Source: Cytobacillus praedii (GTDB lineage: Bacteria > Bacillota > Bacilli > Bacillales > Cytobacillaceae). From it: DNA of 64,000 nucleotides. Below the pieces are notes generated by a model. That model worked only from the letters and a program-made list of their open reading frames with translations, had not been told where the DNA came from and made no database searches. The DNA is taken from positions 1 to 64,000 of the forward strand of contig NZ_LMBX01000020.1 of NCBI RefSeq assembly GCF_001439605.1, in the 5' to 3' direction. The position numbers were made by a program, and so were the translations under genes. Positions 8,002-17,808 of the stretch are shown here, piece by piece (the first letter of the stretch is position 1; each line of letters starts with the position of its first letter).

Positions 8002-9738
8002 TTACACTGGAATAGCAACCCAGTGTCCATTCGATATTTCCACTAGTTTAGAATTTTTTAATTGATATTTATCTTCCTCGGTTTGTTCTTCCATTAATAC
8101 TCGTTTCTTCAGCTTTTCAACCTTAGGATCTGGGATTGGGATTGCAGAAAGCAGTGATTTCGTATATGGATGCTGAGGATTGGCATAAAGTTCTTCACTT
8201 TCAGCCAACTCCACAATTTTTCCTGCATACATAACCGCTACACGATCACTTATATGCTTAACCATTGAAAGGTCATGCGCAATAAATAGGTAAGTCAATC
8301 CCAGTCGATGCTGTAAATCTTCTAAAAGCTTAACAACCTGAGATTGGATAGAAACATCGAGTGCAGACAATGGCTCATCACAAACAATAAATTTCGGTTC
8401 TACTGCAAGCGCACGGGCAATTCCTATACGCTGGCGCTGGCCACCGGAAAACTCATGCGGATAGCGTTCTGCATGTTCAGCCTCAAGTCCAACCATTTCA
8501 AGTAATTCTTCCACTCTCCTCTTCCGTTCTCCCCTGCTGCTGCTTAGCTTATGGACATCCAAAGCTTGGCCAATTATATCAAGTACTTTGAATCGCGGGT
8601 TGAGAGAAGCATATGGATCCTGAAAGATCATCTGCATATGGCGGCGCATTAATTTCATTTCGCTTTTGGACAAACGGTTTACAGGCATTCCCTGATATAA
8701 TACATCCCCGCCTGTAGGCTCGTGGAGCCGTAAAATCGCTCGCCCTGTCGTTGACTTACCAGATCCTGATTCACCAACAAGACCCAGGGTTTCTCCTGCA
8801 CGAATGTGAAAGCTGATATCATCTACTGCTTTTAACACATTTCCTTTGCCCATATCAAAATGCTGCCTCAATGATTTTACTTCAAGGAGCGGCTTGTTCA
8901 GGTCTGTTCCTGGCAAAATAAGCGGAGCGGGCTTTTTCTTCTTCTTCTCATCAAGACGCGGCAAAGCATGCAGGAGCTTCTTTGTATATGGATGCTTTGG
9001 GTTTTCAAATATCTCTTCCGTAGTTCCACTTTCAACAATTTCCCCTTTCTTCATGACTGCTACCCGATCACACATGCCAGCTACGACACCGAGGTCATGC
9101 GTAATTAATATGATGGAGGTGCCAAATCGCTCTTGCATATCCTTCATTAAATTCAATATTTGTGCTTGGATGGTTACATCAAGTGCAGTCGTCGGTTCAT
9201 CCGCAATAAGGAGTGTAGGACGGCAAGCAAGTGCAATAGCAATCATCACCCGCTGTCTCATACCTCCGGAAAATTCATGCGGATAGTGATTATAGCGCAC
9301 CTCGCTATTACGAATCCCAACAAGCTTCAGAATATCAATGGCTTGCTTTTTCGCTTCTTTTTTAGACAGCTTTTGATGCTTTATCAAGCTCTCAGCAATT
9401 TGTTTACCGATTCGGATTGTTGGATTAAGAGAGGTCATTGGATCCTGGAAAATCATTCCTATATCACGGCCGCGAATCCCCTCCATCTCCTTTTCCGTTT
9501 TTTCTGCAAGATTGTCACCAAGGAAAGTAATTTCCCCTTGCTTCAAATAGGAAGGAGGAGATGGAAGAAGGCGCATAATGGAACGTGCGGTTACGCTTTT
9601 CCCGCTACCTGACTCCCCGACAATTCCTAGAGTCTCTCCCTTTTTCACTTCAAAGCTCACACCTCGAACAGCCTCAAACTCAAGATCTCGAGAAAGAAAA
9701 GATACACGTAAATCTTTCACCTGTAAAATAGTTTCCAA
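8002..9738 (-). CDS. Peptide-type ABC transporter, two fused ATP-binding cassettes
   Basis: A 578-residue protein with two complete nucleotide-binding domains of the DppD/OppD and DppF/OppF type, as in GsiA. Cassette 1 (about 1-260) has Walker A GESGSGKS, signature FSGGMRQRV and Walker [13 protein letters not shown]. Cassette 2 (about 285-540) has [17 protein letters not shown] and [12 protein letters not shown]. Both look catalytically intact. It drives uptake of peptides, nickel or similar solutes on the cytoplasmic face of the membrane. The start is TTG with AGGTG six bases upstream. It diverges from the two permeases and binding protein at 10143-14993, which should be its partners. Confidence 0.9.
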   Translation of the reverse strand: METILQVKDLRVSFLSRDLEFEAVRGVSFEVKKGETLGIVGESGSGKSVTARSIMRLLPSPPSYLKQGEITFLGDNLAEKTEKEMEGIRGRDIGMIFQDPMTSLNPTIRIGKQIAESLIKHQKLSKKEAKKQAIDILKLVGIRNSEVRYNHYPHEFSGGMRQRVMIAIALACRPTLLIADEPTTALDVTIQAQILNLMKDMQERFGTSIILITHDLGVVAGMCDRVAVMKKGEIVESGTTEEIFENPKHPYTKKLLHALPRLDEKKKKKPAPLILPGTDLNKPLLEVKSLRQHFDMGKGNVLKAVDDISFHIRAGETLGLVGESGSGKSTTGRAILRLHEPTGGDVLYQGMPVNRLSKSEMKLMRRHMQMIFQDPYASLNPRFKVLDIIGQALDVHKLSSSRGERKRRVEELLEMVGLEAEHAERYPHEFSGGQRQRIGIARALAVEPKFIVCDEPLSALDVSIQSQVVKLLEDLQHRLGLTYLFIAHDLSMVKHISDRVAVMYAGKIVELAESEELYANPQHPYTKSLLSAIPIPDPKVEKLKKRVLMEEQTEEDKYQLKNSKLVEISNGHWVAIPV

Positions 9739-9824
9739 AACTCACACCTACCAATTATTTAAATTATCGCAGATTAACAGGCTGTAAGACCCCTAACGAA
9801 AAAACTTATGAGAACAAAAAAAAT

Positions 9825-9951
9825 AGTGGGGGATCAAACAGCCCGTTAATGCCCGACGAAGGACAGGCTGTCCTAGTCAGGCGAAGGCCACAGGACGTGG
9901 CATTTTGAGCGTTCTTAGTTCTACTAACAATCAGCGGGATAGAGTCCCACT
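9825..9951. repeat. Palindrome-rich intergenic repeat element
   Basis: It is bounded by AGTGGG (9825-9830) and its inverted copy CCCACT (9946-9951). Inside are two adjacent palindromes, GGACAGGCTGTCC (9861-9873) and GCCACAGGACGTGGC (9887-9901), each preceded by CGAAG. It is richer in GC than its surroundings. This architecture is typical of dispersed Bacillus repeats; no second copy is in this window. Confidence 0.5.
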
Positions 9952-10056
9952 AATTTAATGAACTTTATACAAATAAATGAATTTCATCATGCATATATTT
10001 TCTTAAAATACGCTTGGTTAAATATATTATGAAAAATTTTCAATTAAAACTACTTA

Positions 10057-10086
10057 TTGACTTTTATCTCATCCTAGAAATAAAAT
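10057..10086 (+). promoter_or_regulatory. Promoter of the permease/binding-protein operon
   Basis: TTGACT (10057-10062), 18-bp spacer, TAAAAT (10081-10086). Transcription would start near 10093, 50 bp before the start codon of the first permease. Confidence 0.55.
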
Positions 10087-10142
10087 ATACTATACAGGTC
10101 GGAATAATGCAATTTAAATTGAGAGGAGGAATTTATCAGCCT

Positions 10143-11594
10143 ATGGATGCAGTGAATATAAACCGTTCACATAAGAAGTTTAATTTATCAGCAATCATTT
10201 ACCAGTCATATAGTAAGATACATCAGCATCCATTCTATAAATATCTGATTTTACTATTAGGATTACCTGTGCATCTGATTATCTTGCTAGTCTATCTTTC
10301 CAAGAAAAAGAATGATTCTTACTCTTCTATACATAAAGAAACAAAGAAAGCCCTCCTTATGTCTGGATATAAAGAAGAGCTTAAACTCGAGTATAAAGAA
10401 CAAATCATTCGAAAGCAGGCCTTTTTTGGAGAGAAAGTCAGACAAATGGATTCTGAAAAACTAGCAGAGAAATGGGCAGATGAACAGTTCCAGAAAACAC
10501 TAATTGAAAAGACGAATTCGAAGCTTGAGCTGTTAGGCGAGAAAAGAATTACCTTTCAAGATACCTTTCATGCTCTCGTTTTAAATCCTTTTTTCTTAGT
10601 TATCACTTTAATCCCGGGACTGTTTATGTATTTATTTATTTTTTTGTATAGCAATGCTTATCTTAAATATATTTTCGATCGATTAATTATGAGTTTATTT
10701 GTCATAGTCGGCGTTGTATTTCTTGTATTCACCATCCTGCACTTGTCACCTTTTAATCCTGCAGCAAATATTCTTGGTGAAACAGCAACAAAAGAACAAA
10801 TAGCCGCCTTTAATCATTTGTATGGCCTTGATCAGTCTTATTTTTCTCAATTATGGAATGCAGTGAAAGGAATTGCCACATTTGATCTTGGAACATCCTT
10901 TACAGGAAACGAAGATGTTGCCTCAAGTATTGCAAGGAAATTCCCTATCACGCTGACCCTTGCAGTCATTTCTCTCACTATGGCTATCCTAATTGCCATT
11001 CCTGTTGGAATTATTTCTGCAACAAAGCCAAATTCGTTTCTAGATTACACATTTATGTTTTTTGCGCTTATTGGATTATCGATTCCAAACTTTTGGCAGG
11101 GACTTATTTTCATATTAAACTTCTCAATTAAACTAAAATGGCTTCCAGCAACATTCAGCCCTGAAAATTGGTTATCTATTATTATGCCAGCTGTTGTATT
11201 AGGAACGGGATTAACAGCATCGATTGCTCGAATGATGCGTTCATCCACACTTGAGGTAATTAACGAGGATTACATTATCACTGCTAAATCGAAAGGACTA
11301 GGTCAGCGGCAAGTACTTTGGAAACATGCAGTTGGAAATGCGATGATTCCTGTCATTACGGTCATTGGTCTCCTATTTGGAGGGATGCTCGGTGGCGCAG
11401 CTGTGACCGAGAAGGTTTTTAATATTAGCGGGATTGGAAGCTACATCGTAGATAAGCAATTTGTACCTGATATTCCTAGTATTTTGGGCGGAGTTGTCTA
11501 TATTGCCATTACGATTTCTTTAGTCAACTTATTCGTTGATATCTTGTATGCGTTCTTCGACCCCCGCATCCGTTCGAAAATGAAACAATATTAA
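10143..11594 (+). CDS. DppB/AppB-type ABC permease with about 175-residue N-terminal extension
   Basis: A 483-residue protein against about 310 usual. The standard DppB fold starts near residue 180 ([20 protein letters not shown], then the HLSPFNPAA loop) and carries the EAA loop [20 protein letters not shown] that contacts the ATPase. The extra N-terminus has one membrane helix at about residues 32-53, roughly 90 charged residues rich in Lys/Glu (predicted helical, cytosolic), then a second helix at about 148-170. The ATG at 10143 follows AGGAGG with a 13-nt gap; longer frames lack a ribosome-binding site. It heads a three-gene operon. The extension's role is unknown. Confidence 0.85.
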   Translation: MDAVNINRSHKKFNLSAIIYQSYSKIHQHPFYKYLILLLGLPVHLIILLVYLSKKKNDSYSSIHKETKKALLMSGYKEELKLEYKEQIIRKQAFFGEKVRQMDSEKLAEKWADEQFQKTLIEKTNSKLELLGEKRITFQDTFHALVLNPFFLVITLIPGLFMYLFIFLYSNAYLKYIFDRLIMSLFVIVGVVFLVFTILHLSPFNPAANILGETATKEQIAAFNHLYGLDQSYFSQLWNAVKGIATFDLGTSFTGNEDVASSIARKFPITLTLAVISLTMAILIAIPVGIISATKPNSFLDYTFMFFALIGLSIPNFWQGLIFILNFSIKLKWLPATFSPENWLSIIMPAVVLGTGLTASIARMMRSSTLEVINEDYIITAKSKGLGQRQVLWKHAVGNAMIPVITVIGLLFGGMLGGAAVTEKVFNISGIGSYIVDKQFVPDIPSILGGVVYIAITISLVNLFVDILYAFFDPRIRSKMKQY

Positions 11595-11607
11595 AGCAGG
11601 TGGAATG

Positions 11608-13122
11608 ATGTCCAACATAAGAGAAGTACCAAGTTATCAAAAAAAGCATGCACTGAAATTGTCAACTGAATACATGCAGGCAAGCTTTACTTCTATTGTT
11701 TCGCTTGCACTTACAGTAATTTTATTGCTATCAAGCTATAATTTTTCAACACAAACGATGAAACCTTTTGTGTTCGGCGCTTTCGCAGCATATGCACTAT
11801 TTACTTGCATACAGGTTGTTATCACCATATTAATAAAAAAAGATCTTCAACAAGCTGGCTGTCTGCAATCCCGAACAAGAAAGTGGGGTTATATCCAGCT
11901 CCTAAGTATAGTAACGGGGAATATATTTACCGTTACAGCAGCAGTTCAATTAATTAAGACGAAAAAGACAACCGAATACACGATTGCCGTTTATATGCTG
12001 ATTACGCAATTCTTTATCATTGGCATATCCGCCCTAAATCTCTTTAAACCCTATGTAGCGGATACGTTTCTTTTAGGCATGTTTGGTCTTATCGGAATCG
12101 CCATTTTCCAACTGATCACTCTTATTCTAGTGACCAAATATATTACGGAAGGCAATCCTATTCCCAGAAGAATGGTATCTATCGCTATCCCGCTTATGCT
12201 GACTGCTATAACAGGGAATCTCTTTGCACTTTTGCTTGGCTGGAACCTGATTAGCAAAATAAAGAATAGCAGCAAAGAAAGTACCGGAAAATGGATTATT
12301 ATATGGGAGAAAATCACAAAAAACACAACATCCATGCTAAGTTTATTTTTTATTGTTTTTGTATTTTCTATTTCTGTATGCAGCTATTTAACCTTTGACT
12401 ACTCAATGGCAGTGGAGAATAATTACAGCGCAACACTTCAATCTCCTAGTCTAGCATACCCGCTCGGAACAGATAATTTCGGAAGGGATTTATTTTCAAG
12501 AATTGTCTTTGGTGCTCGAATCTCCCTCATTGTAGGGGTGATTTCTACAGCCATTCCTTTCATTATCGGCGGAATCCTTGGGGCCATTTCTGGTTATTAT
12601 GGACAGCGTACAGATAATATTATTATGCGATTGCTTGATGTTTTGTACGCTATTCCAGGAATTCTGTTAGCAATCGTCATTATCGCTGCTTTCGGATCAA
12701 ATACCGTAACATTAATTCTTGCACTAAGTGTCGGTTCTATCCCGACTTACGCGAGAACCATGCGTGCAAATGTCTTAATGGTATCAAACTATGAATATGT
12801 TGATTCGGCCCGCGCACTTGGTACGAGTACGATATCCATCATTTTCAAGCATATAGTACCAAATTCAATGGCACCGATGATTGTTAAATCTACTTTAACG
12901 ATTGGAAGTGCAGTCATTGCCACGAGCAGCTTAAGTTATCTTGGTCTTGGAATTGAGCCTCATATACCTGAGTGGGGAAACATTTTAAAAATTGGCAGCA
13001 CTTACCTTGAGTCCCATTCCTATCTAGCCATCTATCCAGGGCTTGCTATTATTGCACTTGTTCTCTCCTTTAACTTTCTAGGAGATGGATTACGAGATGC
13101 ACTTGATCCGAAAATAGACTAA
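11608..13122 (+). CDS. DppC/AppC-type ABC permease with about 215-residue N-terminal extension
   Basis: A 504-residue protein against about 300 usual. The C-terminal 275 residues are a normal DppC permease: the [20 protein letters not shown] motif, five helices and the EAA loop [20 protein letters not shown]. The first 215 residues hold about six extra hydrophobic helices, including a Gln/Cys/Arg-rich loop [17 protein letters not shown] use the second of two adjacent ATGs, four bases after AGGTGG. It lies 13 bp after the first permease and 59 bp before the binding protein. Both permeases being enlarged suggests a shared extra membrane module. Confidence 0.85.
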   Translation: MSNIREVPSYQKKHALKLSTEYMQASFTSIVSLALTVILLLSSYNFSTQTMKPFVFGAFAAYALFTCIQVVITILIKKDLQQAGCLQSRTRKWGYIQLLSIVTGNIFTVTAAVQLIKTKKTTEYTIAVYMLITQFFIIGISALNLFKPYVADTFLLGMFGLIGIAIFQLITLILVTKYITEGNPIPRRMVSIAIPLMLTAITGNLFALLLGWNLISKIKNSSKESTGKWIIIWEKITKNTTSMLSLFFIVFVFSISVCSYLTFDYSMAVENNYSATLQSPSLAYPLGTDNFGRDLFSRIVFGARISLIVGVISTAIPFIIGGILGAISGYYGQRTDNIIMRLLDVLYAIPGILLAIVIIAAFGSNTVTLILALSVGSIPTYARTMRANVLMVSNYEYVDSARALGTSTISIIFKHIVPNSMAPMIVKSTLTIGSAVIATSSLSYLGLGIEPHIPEWGNILKIGSTYLESHSYLAIYPGLAIIALVLSFNFLGDGLRDALDPKID

Positions 13123-13181
13123 GTAAGAGCAAGCTATATTAGCTTTTAAATATAATAGAACCAATATAGGAGGAACCTATT

Positions 13182-14993
13182 GTGAAAAAAACATTTATTC
13201 CCCTTCTACTAACTTTCGTCCTTATGTTAGCGGGCTGCGTGAACACAAAGTCAGATGTTGAAGAAGGAAAAAAATCTAAAAATGACGGTGTCACTAATGA
13301 TGAAAAGGTTAATATTGAAATCCTTGGCATGAGCAGCGGAGAAGATGACATCAACATTGTTCGTGACCAGCTTGTGAAAAATGGTTTTGATGTAAAACTG
13401 AACCTGCAGCCGGACTACGGCAGCTTTAAAGCTCAGCAGGATGCAGGAAATTATGATGTTGCATTATCCAGCTGGACAACAGTAACCGGAAACCCTGATT
13501 ATGCAGTCCGCTCTCTTTTCAAATCTGGCGGTGATTACAGTATCATGGCTGATGAAGAAGTCGACAAACTAATTGATTTAGCAAGCTCGCAAACACCTGA
13601 GGAATATGCAGATACTTACAAGCAATTAGAACAGCGTCTTGTTTTTGATAAAGCATATATTGCTCCTCTATATATCTCATATAAAGCACAAGGAATAAAT
13701 AAAGATGTTTTAAATGTGGATACCGTACGACTTTCCAAATCACGTGCGCTAGCATGGGAAACGATTGACTTTAACGACACAGCAAAGCGCGGGACAGATC
13801 CGCTGATTTTACAGCAATCGATCTCCACTCTAACATCTCTTGACCCAATCAAGGGAAATGATGGTTCTATCAATACAATTAATACAAACATGTATGTACG
13901 TTTAATTAACCTGACAGATGATGATAAAATTACATCTGACGGGTCACTATCACTTAACCATAGCATTGCAGAAGGTAACTCAGAGTACTACTTCCTATTA
14001 AGGGATGATATTCATTTTGCAAAAATCACAGATAAAAAAGCAGTTGATACAAGGGAACGTGTCGGTGCAGATGACGTTATCTTCTCACTAAATCGTGCAA
14101 AAGATAAAAACTCTGTTCCAGATCATCGCACATATAGCCTTCACGAGCATATTAAAGATGCGGAAGTCGTTACAGATCTTAGCGCACTTGATGTGAAGAC
14201 TTCAGGCGGCGACAAAACGGTAAGAGAAGCACTTGAAGATGGACTTGATGTAAAAATTTCTGAGCTTGTAGCTGATAAAGCACAAGCAAATAGTAAAGAA
14301 GGAAAATACCAAGTTGTTAAAATGACAACAACTGAACCTTTCCCGCAAGTGTTAAACTATTTAGCACACCAATCTGCAGGAATTGTATCTAAGAAACAGG
14401 TAGAAAGCATCAATACGTACGATGTTGCTACATTTGATGTTAACAAAGATATTCCATATGGTGACCAAAATACCGTTACTGAAGGGGATAAATACTACAA
14501 TACACTGTATGCAAGCGGTCCATACATTTTATCTTATAAAAACGATTATGAAGCTGTGTTTTATAAGAACCCTGGTTATATGAAAGGCACTGAAAACGAG
14601 CCTAAGATTTCAAACATTACCGTACGTTTCATCCAAGATGCAGATAGTGCTCTTTCCGCACTTCGCAACGGAGAAATTCATATGTACTATGGAGTTCCTG
14701 AAACAAAATACGATGTGGTCGAGAATGACAGCAAGCTGCACCTGCAACGAATTGAAAGCAATGGGGTTAGCTACTTACTCTTCAACACAGCAAATCGTGA
14801 AGTCGCAAAAAGTGATGACTTAAGAAAAGCAGTTCTATACTCCATCAACCAAGATGAAATTTTAAGCTATTACCAAAACAATAAAATTAAAGCTGTTTCT
14901 ACAGTAAGTCCAATCGTAAATACAGGAAATGAACTGAAAGCTGATTCTGCAAAAGCACAGGAGTTTTTAAATAAATATAAGTCCAGCAAATAA
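13182..14993 (+). CDS. SBP_bac_5 family peptide-binding lipoprotein with circularly permuted domain order
   Basis: A 603-residue extracellular lipoprotein. The signal peptide ends in the lipobox LAGC, with Cys19 as the lipidated residue. The fold is that of OppA/DppA, but the order is shuffled. What is normally the C-terminal third (IEILGM..., then GNYDVALSSW, the Asn-Pro-Asp loop, YKQLEQRLVFDKAYIAPLY) is at residues 42-190. The usual beginning (STLTSLDPIKGNDGS) is at about 216, followed by GADDVIFSLNRAKD near 295 and the middle domain. The protein ends at DSAKAQEFLNKYKSSK, exactly where the N-terminal segment would normally continue. It should deliver peptides or another solute to the two permeases. 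The start has AGGAGG upstream. Confidence 0.9.
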   Translation: MKKTFIPLLLTFVLMLAGCVNTKSDVEEGKKSKNDGVTNDEKVNIEILGMSSGEDDINIVRDQLVKNGFDVKLNLQPDYGSFKAQQDAGNYDVALSSWTTVTGNPDYAVRSLFKSGGDYSIMADEEVDKLIDLASSQTPEEYADTYKQLEQRLVFDKAYIAPLYISYKAQGINKDVLNVDTVRLSKSRALAWETIDFNDTAKRGTDPLILQQSISTLTSLDPIKGNDGSINTINTNMYVRLINLTDDDKITSDGSLSLNHSIAEGNSEYYFLLRDDIHFAKITDKKAVDTRERVGADDVIFSLNRAKDKNSVPDHRTYSLHEHIKDAEVVTDLSALDVKTSGGDKTVREALEDGLDVKISELVADKAQANSKEGKYQVVKMTTTEPFPQVLNYLAHQSAGIVSKKQVESINTYDVATFDVNKDIPYGDQNTVTEGDKYYNTLYASGPYILSYKNDYEAVFYKNPGYMKGTENEPKISNITVRFIQDADSALSALRNGEIHMYYGVPETKYDVVENDSKLHLQRIESNGVSYLLFNTANREVAKSDDLRKAVLYSINQDEILSYYQNNKIKAVSTVSPIVNTGNELKADSAKAQEFLNKYKSSK

Positions 14994-15000
14994 TATGAGT

Positions 15001-15027
15001 AAAGGGTAGCCATGTCGGCTACCCTTT
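15001..15027. terminator. Terminator shared by the binding-protein operon and guaC
   Basis: An 11-bp GC-containing stem, AAAGGGTAGCC (15001-15011) with GGCTACCCTTT (15017-15027), and a 5-nt loop. It lies between convergent genes; the U-tract is short in both directions. Confidence 0.7.
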
Positions 15028-15042
15028 CTTGTTACAAGACAA

Positions 15043-16026
15043 TTAATAAACCTTATCTCCATTAAAGATGGAATTCTTCACAACCACATAATCCACATTG
15101 CGGATCGCTTCCAGCTTGTTTCCTCCAGCATAAGAGATAGAAGATTGCAGATCCTGCTCCATTTCAATTAATGTATCTTCCAACAAACCTTTATGCTCAA
15201 CAAACATCTTTTTGCCTTCCACGTTCTTCTTTTCACCTTTTTGAAACTCTGAAGCTGAACCAAAGTATTCTTTATAAAGTTTTCCATCTTTTTGAGTGGT
15301 TTCACCCGGAGATTCCTCATGCCCAGCAAATAGTGACCCAATCATGACCATCGTTGCACCAAATCTTACTGATTTTGCAATATCACCATGTGTACGAATG
15401 CCGCCATCAGCAATAATTGGTTTACTTGCTGCTTTTGCACACCAGCGAAGCGCAGCTAACTGCCAGCCGCCAGTTCCGAACCCAGTTTTAATTTTTGTTA
15501 TGCAGACCTTCCCTGGTCCAATTCCAACTTTTGTCGCATCTGCACCAGCATGTTCTAATTCTCTTACAGCTTCAGGTGTTCCCACATTTCCAGCGATGAC
15601 AAAGCTTTCTGGCAAATGTTTTTTTATATGTTTAATCATCTCAATCACTGCATTTGAATGACCATGAGCGATATCGATTGTAATATAATCTGGTACGAGC
15701 TTTTCCTCAGCTAATTGTTGGATAAAGCGATATTCTTCCTCTTTTACACCAACACTTATAGATGCAATAAGTCCACGTGATTTCATATCTTGAATAAACG
15801 ATATTCTTTTTTCCGGTTCAAAACGGTGCATGACATAGAAATAACCTTTTTCAGCCAAATATACTGAAATCTTTTCATCAATAATTGTTTGCATATTAGC
15901 TGGCACTACTGGCAGTTTAAATGTATGCTTTCCTAACTTAACTGTTGTATCACATTCAGAACGGCTATTCACAATACACTTCGCCGGAATTAATTGAATA
16001 TCTTCGTAATCAAACACATTTTCCAT
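15043..16026 (-). CDS. guaC: GMP reductase
   Basis: A 327-residue (beta/alpha)8 enzyme that converts GMP to IMP with NADPH and ammonia release, recycling guanine nucleotides. Family marks: [13 protein letters not shown] at the N-terminus, IDIAHGHS, the catalytic loop [11 protein letters not shown] with its active Cys, the [17 protein letters not shown] phosphate site and the late [12 protein letters not shown]. No CBS insert is present, which separates it from IMP dehydrogenase, and the length is that of the guaC2 type of Firmicutes. It is a single gene with its own promoter and a terminator shared with the convergent ABC operon. Confidence 0.95.
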   Translation of the reverse strand: MENVFDYEDIQLIPAKCIVNSRSECDTTVKLGKHTFKLPVVPANMQTIIDEKISVYLAEKGYFYVMHRFEPEKRISFIQDMKSRGLIASISVGVKEEEYRFIQQLAEEKLVPDYITIDIAHGHSNAVIEMIKHIKKHLPESFVIAGNVGTPEAVRELEHAGADATKVGIGPGKVCITKIKTGFGTGGWQLAALRWCAKAASKPIIADGGIRTHGDIAKSVRFGATMVMIGSLFAGHEESPGETTQKDGKLYKEYFGSASEFQKGEKKNVEGKKMFVEHKGLLEDTLIEMEQDLQSSISYAGGNKLEAIRNVDYVVVKNSIFNGDKVY

Positions 16027-16095
16027 CTATTACACCCCTAAACACGAATATTATATTTCATTTGAATAAAAACGTTCGTACAATACGTAATTTAC

Positions 16096-16124
16096 ATGAT
16101 TATTATTCGTATGTCAAAGATTAT
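16096..16124 (-). promoter_or_regulatory. Promoter of guaC
   Basis: On the minus strand TTGACA is followed after 17 bp by TAAATT, about 70 bp before the guaC start. CGAA-containing half-sites resembling PurR boxes lie within and just after it, but not in the standard inverted arrangement. Confidence 0.5.
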
Positions 16125-16295
16125 TTATGTTTGCTATGAGGATAATGTTTCCTAACAGCTGGAAAGTAGTACTATTCGCCCGATTTCTCTTCATAAATAA
16201 CAATAAATACGCAATAATTCAGAATATTGTTTCTGTCATCTATACCAAATGGTAAAATACGAAGAGAGAATATTATTAGAGGAGGAGCGTCCGGA

Positions 16296-16796
16296 ATGAA
16301 AGCTATTTCCAATAAAGTTGGCATCACAAATAATATTATTATTGATGCTCCATTAAGTTTAGTTTGGCACGCTTGGACCATTTCTGAACGTGTTGCACAA
16401 TGGTTTGCACCGGAAACAATAATCGAAGCAAAAGAAGGCGGCGCATTTGAGCTATACTTTGTTCCTGGGAATCGAACAGGAATGAATACTAGAGGGTGTA
16501 AAATTATTAAAATGATTGATCAAGATGAGCTGCAATTCAACTGGAAAGGACCCGATCAATTCGAAGAGGTTATGAACAAGGGAGAAGAATTAACGTCTGT
16601 AAAGGTAAAGCTTGTGTCGATTAATGAAGGGGCAACAAAGGTTATTATCGAACATACTGGATTTAAGAATGAAGATCGTTGGGCTGAAGCAATTAAGTGG
16701 CATCAAATGGCTTGGTCAGGGGTGCTAAGCAGCTTAAAATCAGCTCTTGAAAAGGGAGAAGGAGAATTATGCTGCCAGCCCAACCAGAATAATTGA
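16296..16796 (+). CDS. SRPBCC (AHSA1-like) family protein
   Basis: A 166-residue protein of the START/Bet-v1-like fold. The N-terminal IIIDAPLSLVWHAWTISERVAQWF is the typical AHSA1 helix, with GGAFELYF in the sheet and the C-terminal helix WHQMAWSGVLSSLKSALE. These soluble proteins bind hydrophobic ligands or assist folding and stress tolerance; no substrate can be inferred. The start is the ATG at 16296, ten bases behind AGGAGG; the frame's earlier codons have no ribosome-binding site. It is a single gene between guaC and a convergent small membrane protein. Confidence 0.8.
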   Translation: MKAISNKVGITNNIIIDAPLSLVWHAWTISERVAQWFAPETIIEAKEGGAFELYFVPGNRTGMNTRGCKIIKMIDQDELQFNWKGPDQFEEVMNKGEELTSVKVKLVSINEGATKVIIEHTGFKNEDRWAEAIKWHQMAWSGVLSSLKSALEKGEGELCCQPNQNN

Positions 16797-16805
16797 TTTA
16801 TATTA

Positions 16806-16828
16806 GAATCCCAGCATAGCTGGGATTC
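16806..16828. terminator. Hairpin between convergent SRPBCC and small membrane genes
   Basis: GAATCCCAGC (16806-16815) pairs with the 10 bases before 16829 around a short loop. U-tracts are weak on both sides, so termination efficiency is uncertain. Confidence 0.5.
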
Positions 16829-16838
16829 CATTGCATAA

Positions 16839-17021
16839 TCACTTCTTCTCTTTATCTACATTAAATAAGAAATAGGAAATTCCTCCAGATAATATAGCTG
16901 CACCTGCTGAGATAATTATTCTAATTTGCAGATCAATCTCGGAATAATCCTTTGCAAGCATCCACATAGCTAATACAGCTACAAGAATCATAATAGGAAT
17001 AACAAATGTAAACTTATTCAA
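16839..17021 (-). CDS. Small two-helix membrane protein
   Basis: About 60 residues with two hydrophobic helices (FVIPIMILVAVLAMWMLA and IIISAGAAILSGGISYFLF) joined by an acidic loop, ending in the charged tail NVDKEKK. I place the start at the TTG with AAGGGAAG seven bases upstream; a GTG six codons earlier (17037-17039) overlaps that site. The composition is consistent with a real gene. No function is recognised. Confidence 0.6.
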   Translation of the reverse strand: MNKFTFVIPIMILVAVLAMWMLAKDYSEIDLQIRIIISAGAAILSGGISYFLFNVDKEKK

Positions 17022-17117
17022 AATATATCTTCCCTTCACTATTCAATCTACAATAAGCATACTCCACTGTTATATTATAATAAAGAAATCTATTTCCTAC
17101 TTATTCTCCTATTAATA

Positions 17118-17154
17118 AAAAAATGCGATCTTCTTTACTGAAGGATCGCATTTT
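17118..17154. terminator. Terminator behind the CBO0543 gene
   Basis: AAAATGCGATC pairs with GATCGCATTTT across a 13-nt interval, with an A-run giving a U-tract on the minus strand. It overlaps the stop codon of the gene at 17154. Confidence 0.75.
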
Positions 17155-17666
17155 CATCTATTAACATCCTGTTCATTTATCTCTTTGGCATCCGCAGGGT
17201 CTTTAAAGAACCAATTGTGAAAGACGCGTGAAATATAATAAGTAATCCATATTGATGAAAAACTCCAATACCAACCCCATTTTTTGTATGTAATCAATTT
17301 TGTATACTTCTCAATAAAAAATTCAAGAACTGTAAGGAAGGATGTATGTGCAAAATAGTAGAGAAATTTAATCCCTTTATTCCTTTTCGCAGGATAGTAT
17401 AAATTAAACAATGCACAAAAAGATGGATAAACAAAATACTCAAAAGTAAAGCTCGACTTAGTCGTATTTTTGAAGAAAAGTCGGATTGGATATTTTATTC
17501 TGCCTGATTCTACGACCAGGAGTCCAAAGAACCAAGTCATAAATTGCTTAAATAAAAATACAGGAACGGCCTCTCGAAGCCTTTTTCTTGGCAAAAATAG
17601 AAGCAATAATATTGAAGTGATTACCCACGTTGAAATTTCAAGTCTCTTTTCGATTTTATGCCCCAT
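17154..17666 (-). CDS. CBO0543-family membrane protein
   Basis: A 170-residue integral membrane protein with about five hydrophobic helices. The first half carries the pattern typical of the family, WVITSILLLLFLPRKRLREA, and FLFKQFMTWFFGLLVVE. The C-terminus ends in a short charged cytosolic tail. These proteins are widespread in spore-forming Firmicutes and no function is known. GGGGAGGG lies seven bases before the ATG. It stands alone, with a terminator overlapping its stop. Confidence 0.7.
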   Translation of the reverse strand: MGHKIEKRLEISTWVITSILLLLFLPRKRLREAVPVFLFKQFMTWFFGLLVVESGRIKYPIRLFFKNTTKSSFTFEYFVYPSFCALFNLYYPAKRNKGIKFLYYFAHTSFLTVLEFFIEKYTKLITYKKWGWYWSFSSIWITYYISRVFHNWFFKDPADAKEINEQDVNR

Positions 17667-17723
17667 AACGGTCCCTCCCCGCTATGGTTAATTTCCCCAA
17701 TAAATCTCCCTTCATGTATCAAA

Positions 17724-17796
17724 AAATGAACTTACAAAAAAATGGTCAGCCAATGAGGTAGACTATTCAAGGCTGGTGCTTGCAGTAAGTTCATTT
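17724..17796 (-). terminator. Long inverted repeat behind the hypothetical gene at 17809
   Basis: Arms AAATGAACTTAC (17724-17735) and GTAAGTTCATTT (17785-17796) form a 12-bp stem. A smaller CAGCC/GGCTG pair lies within it. A-runs upstream of the left arm give U-rich RNA on the minus strand. It lies directly downstream of the gene ending at 17809. Confidence 0.55.
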
Positions 17797-17808
17797 GGGG
17801 AATCTCTA

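Larger units (their letters stand above)
9739..10142. other. Divergent intergenic region of the ABC system
   Basis: About 400 bp without a gene. It holds a compact palindrome-rich repeat (9825-9951), the promoter for the permease operon (10057-10086) and a 90-nt leader up to the ATG at 10143. No riboswitch class was recognised. The frame open from 10014 has no ribosome-binding site. Confidence 0.6.

Noticed and set aside
8846-9612. Plus-strand frames antisense to the ABC ATPase gene
   Set aside because: They are shadows of a conserved two-cassette ATPase and lack ribosome-binding sites and protein-like composition.
16040-16110. PurR-box-like CGAA half-sites upstream of guaC
   Set aside because: Three half-sites are present but not in an inverted 16-17 bp arrangement, so PurR control is not supported by sequence alone.
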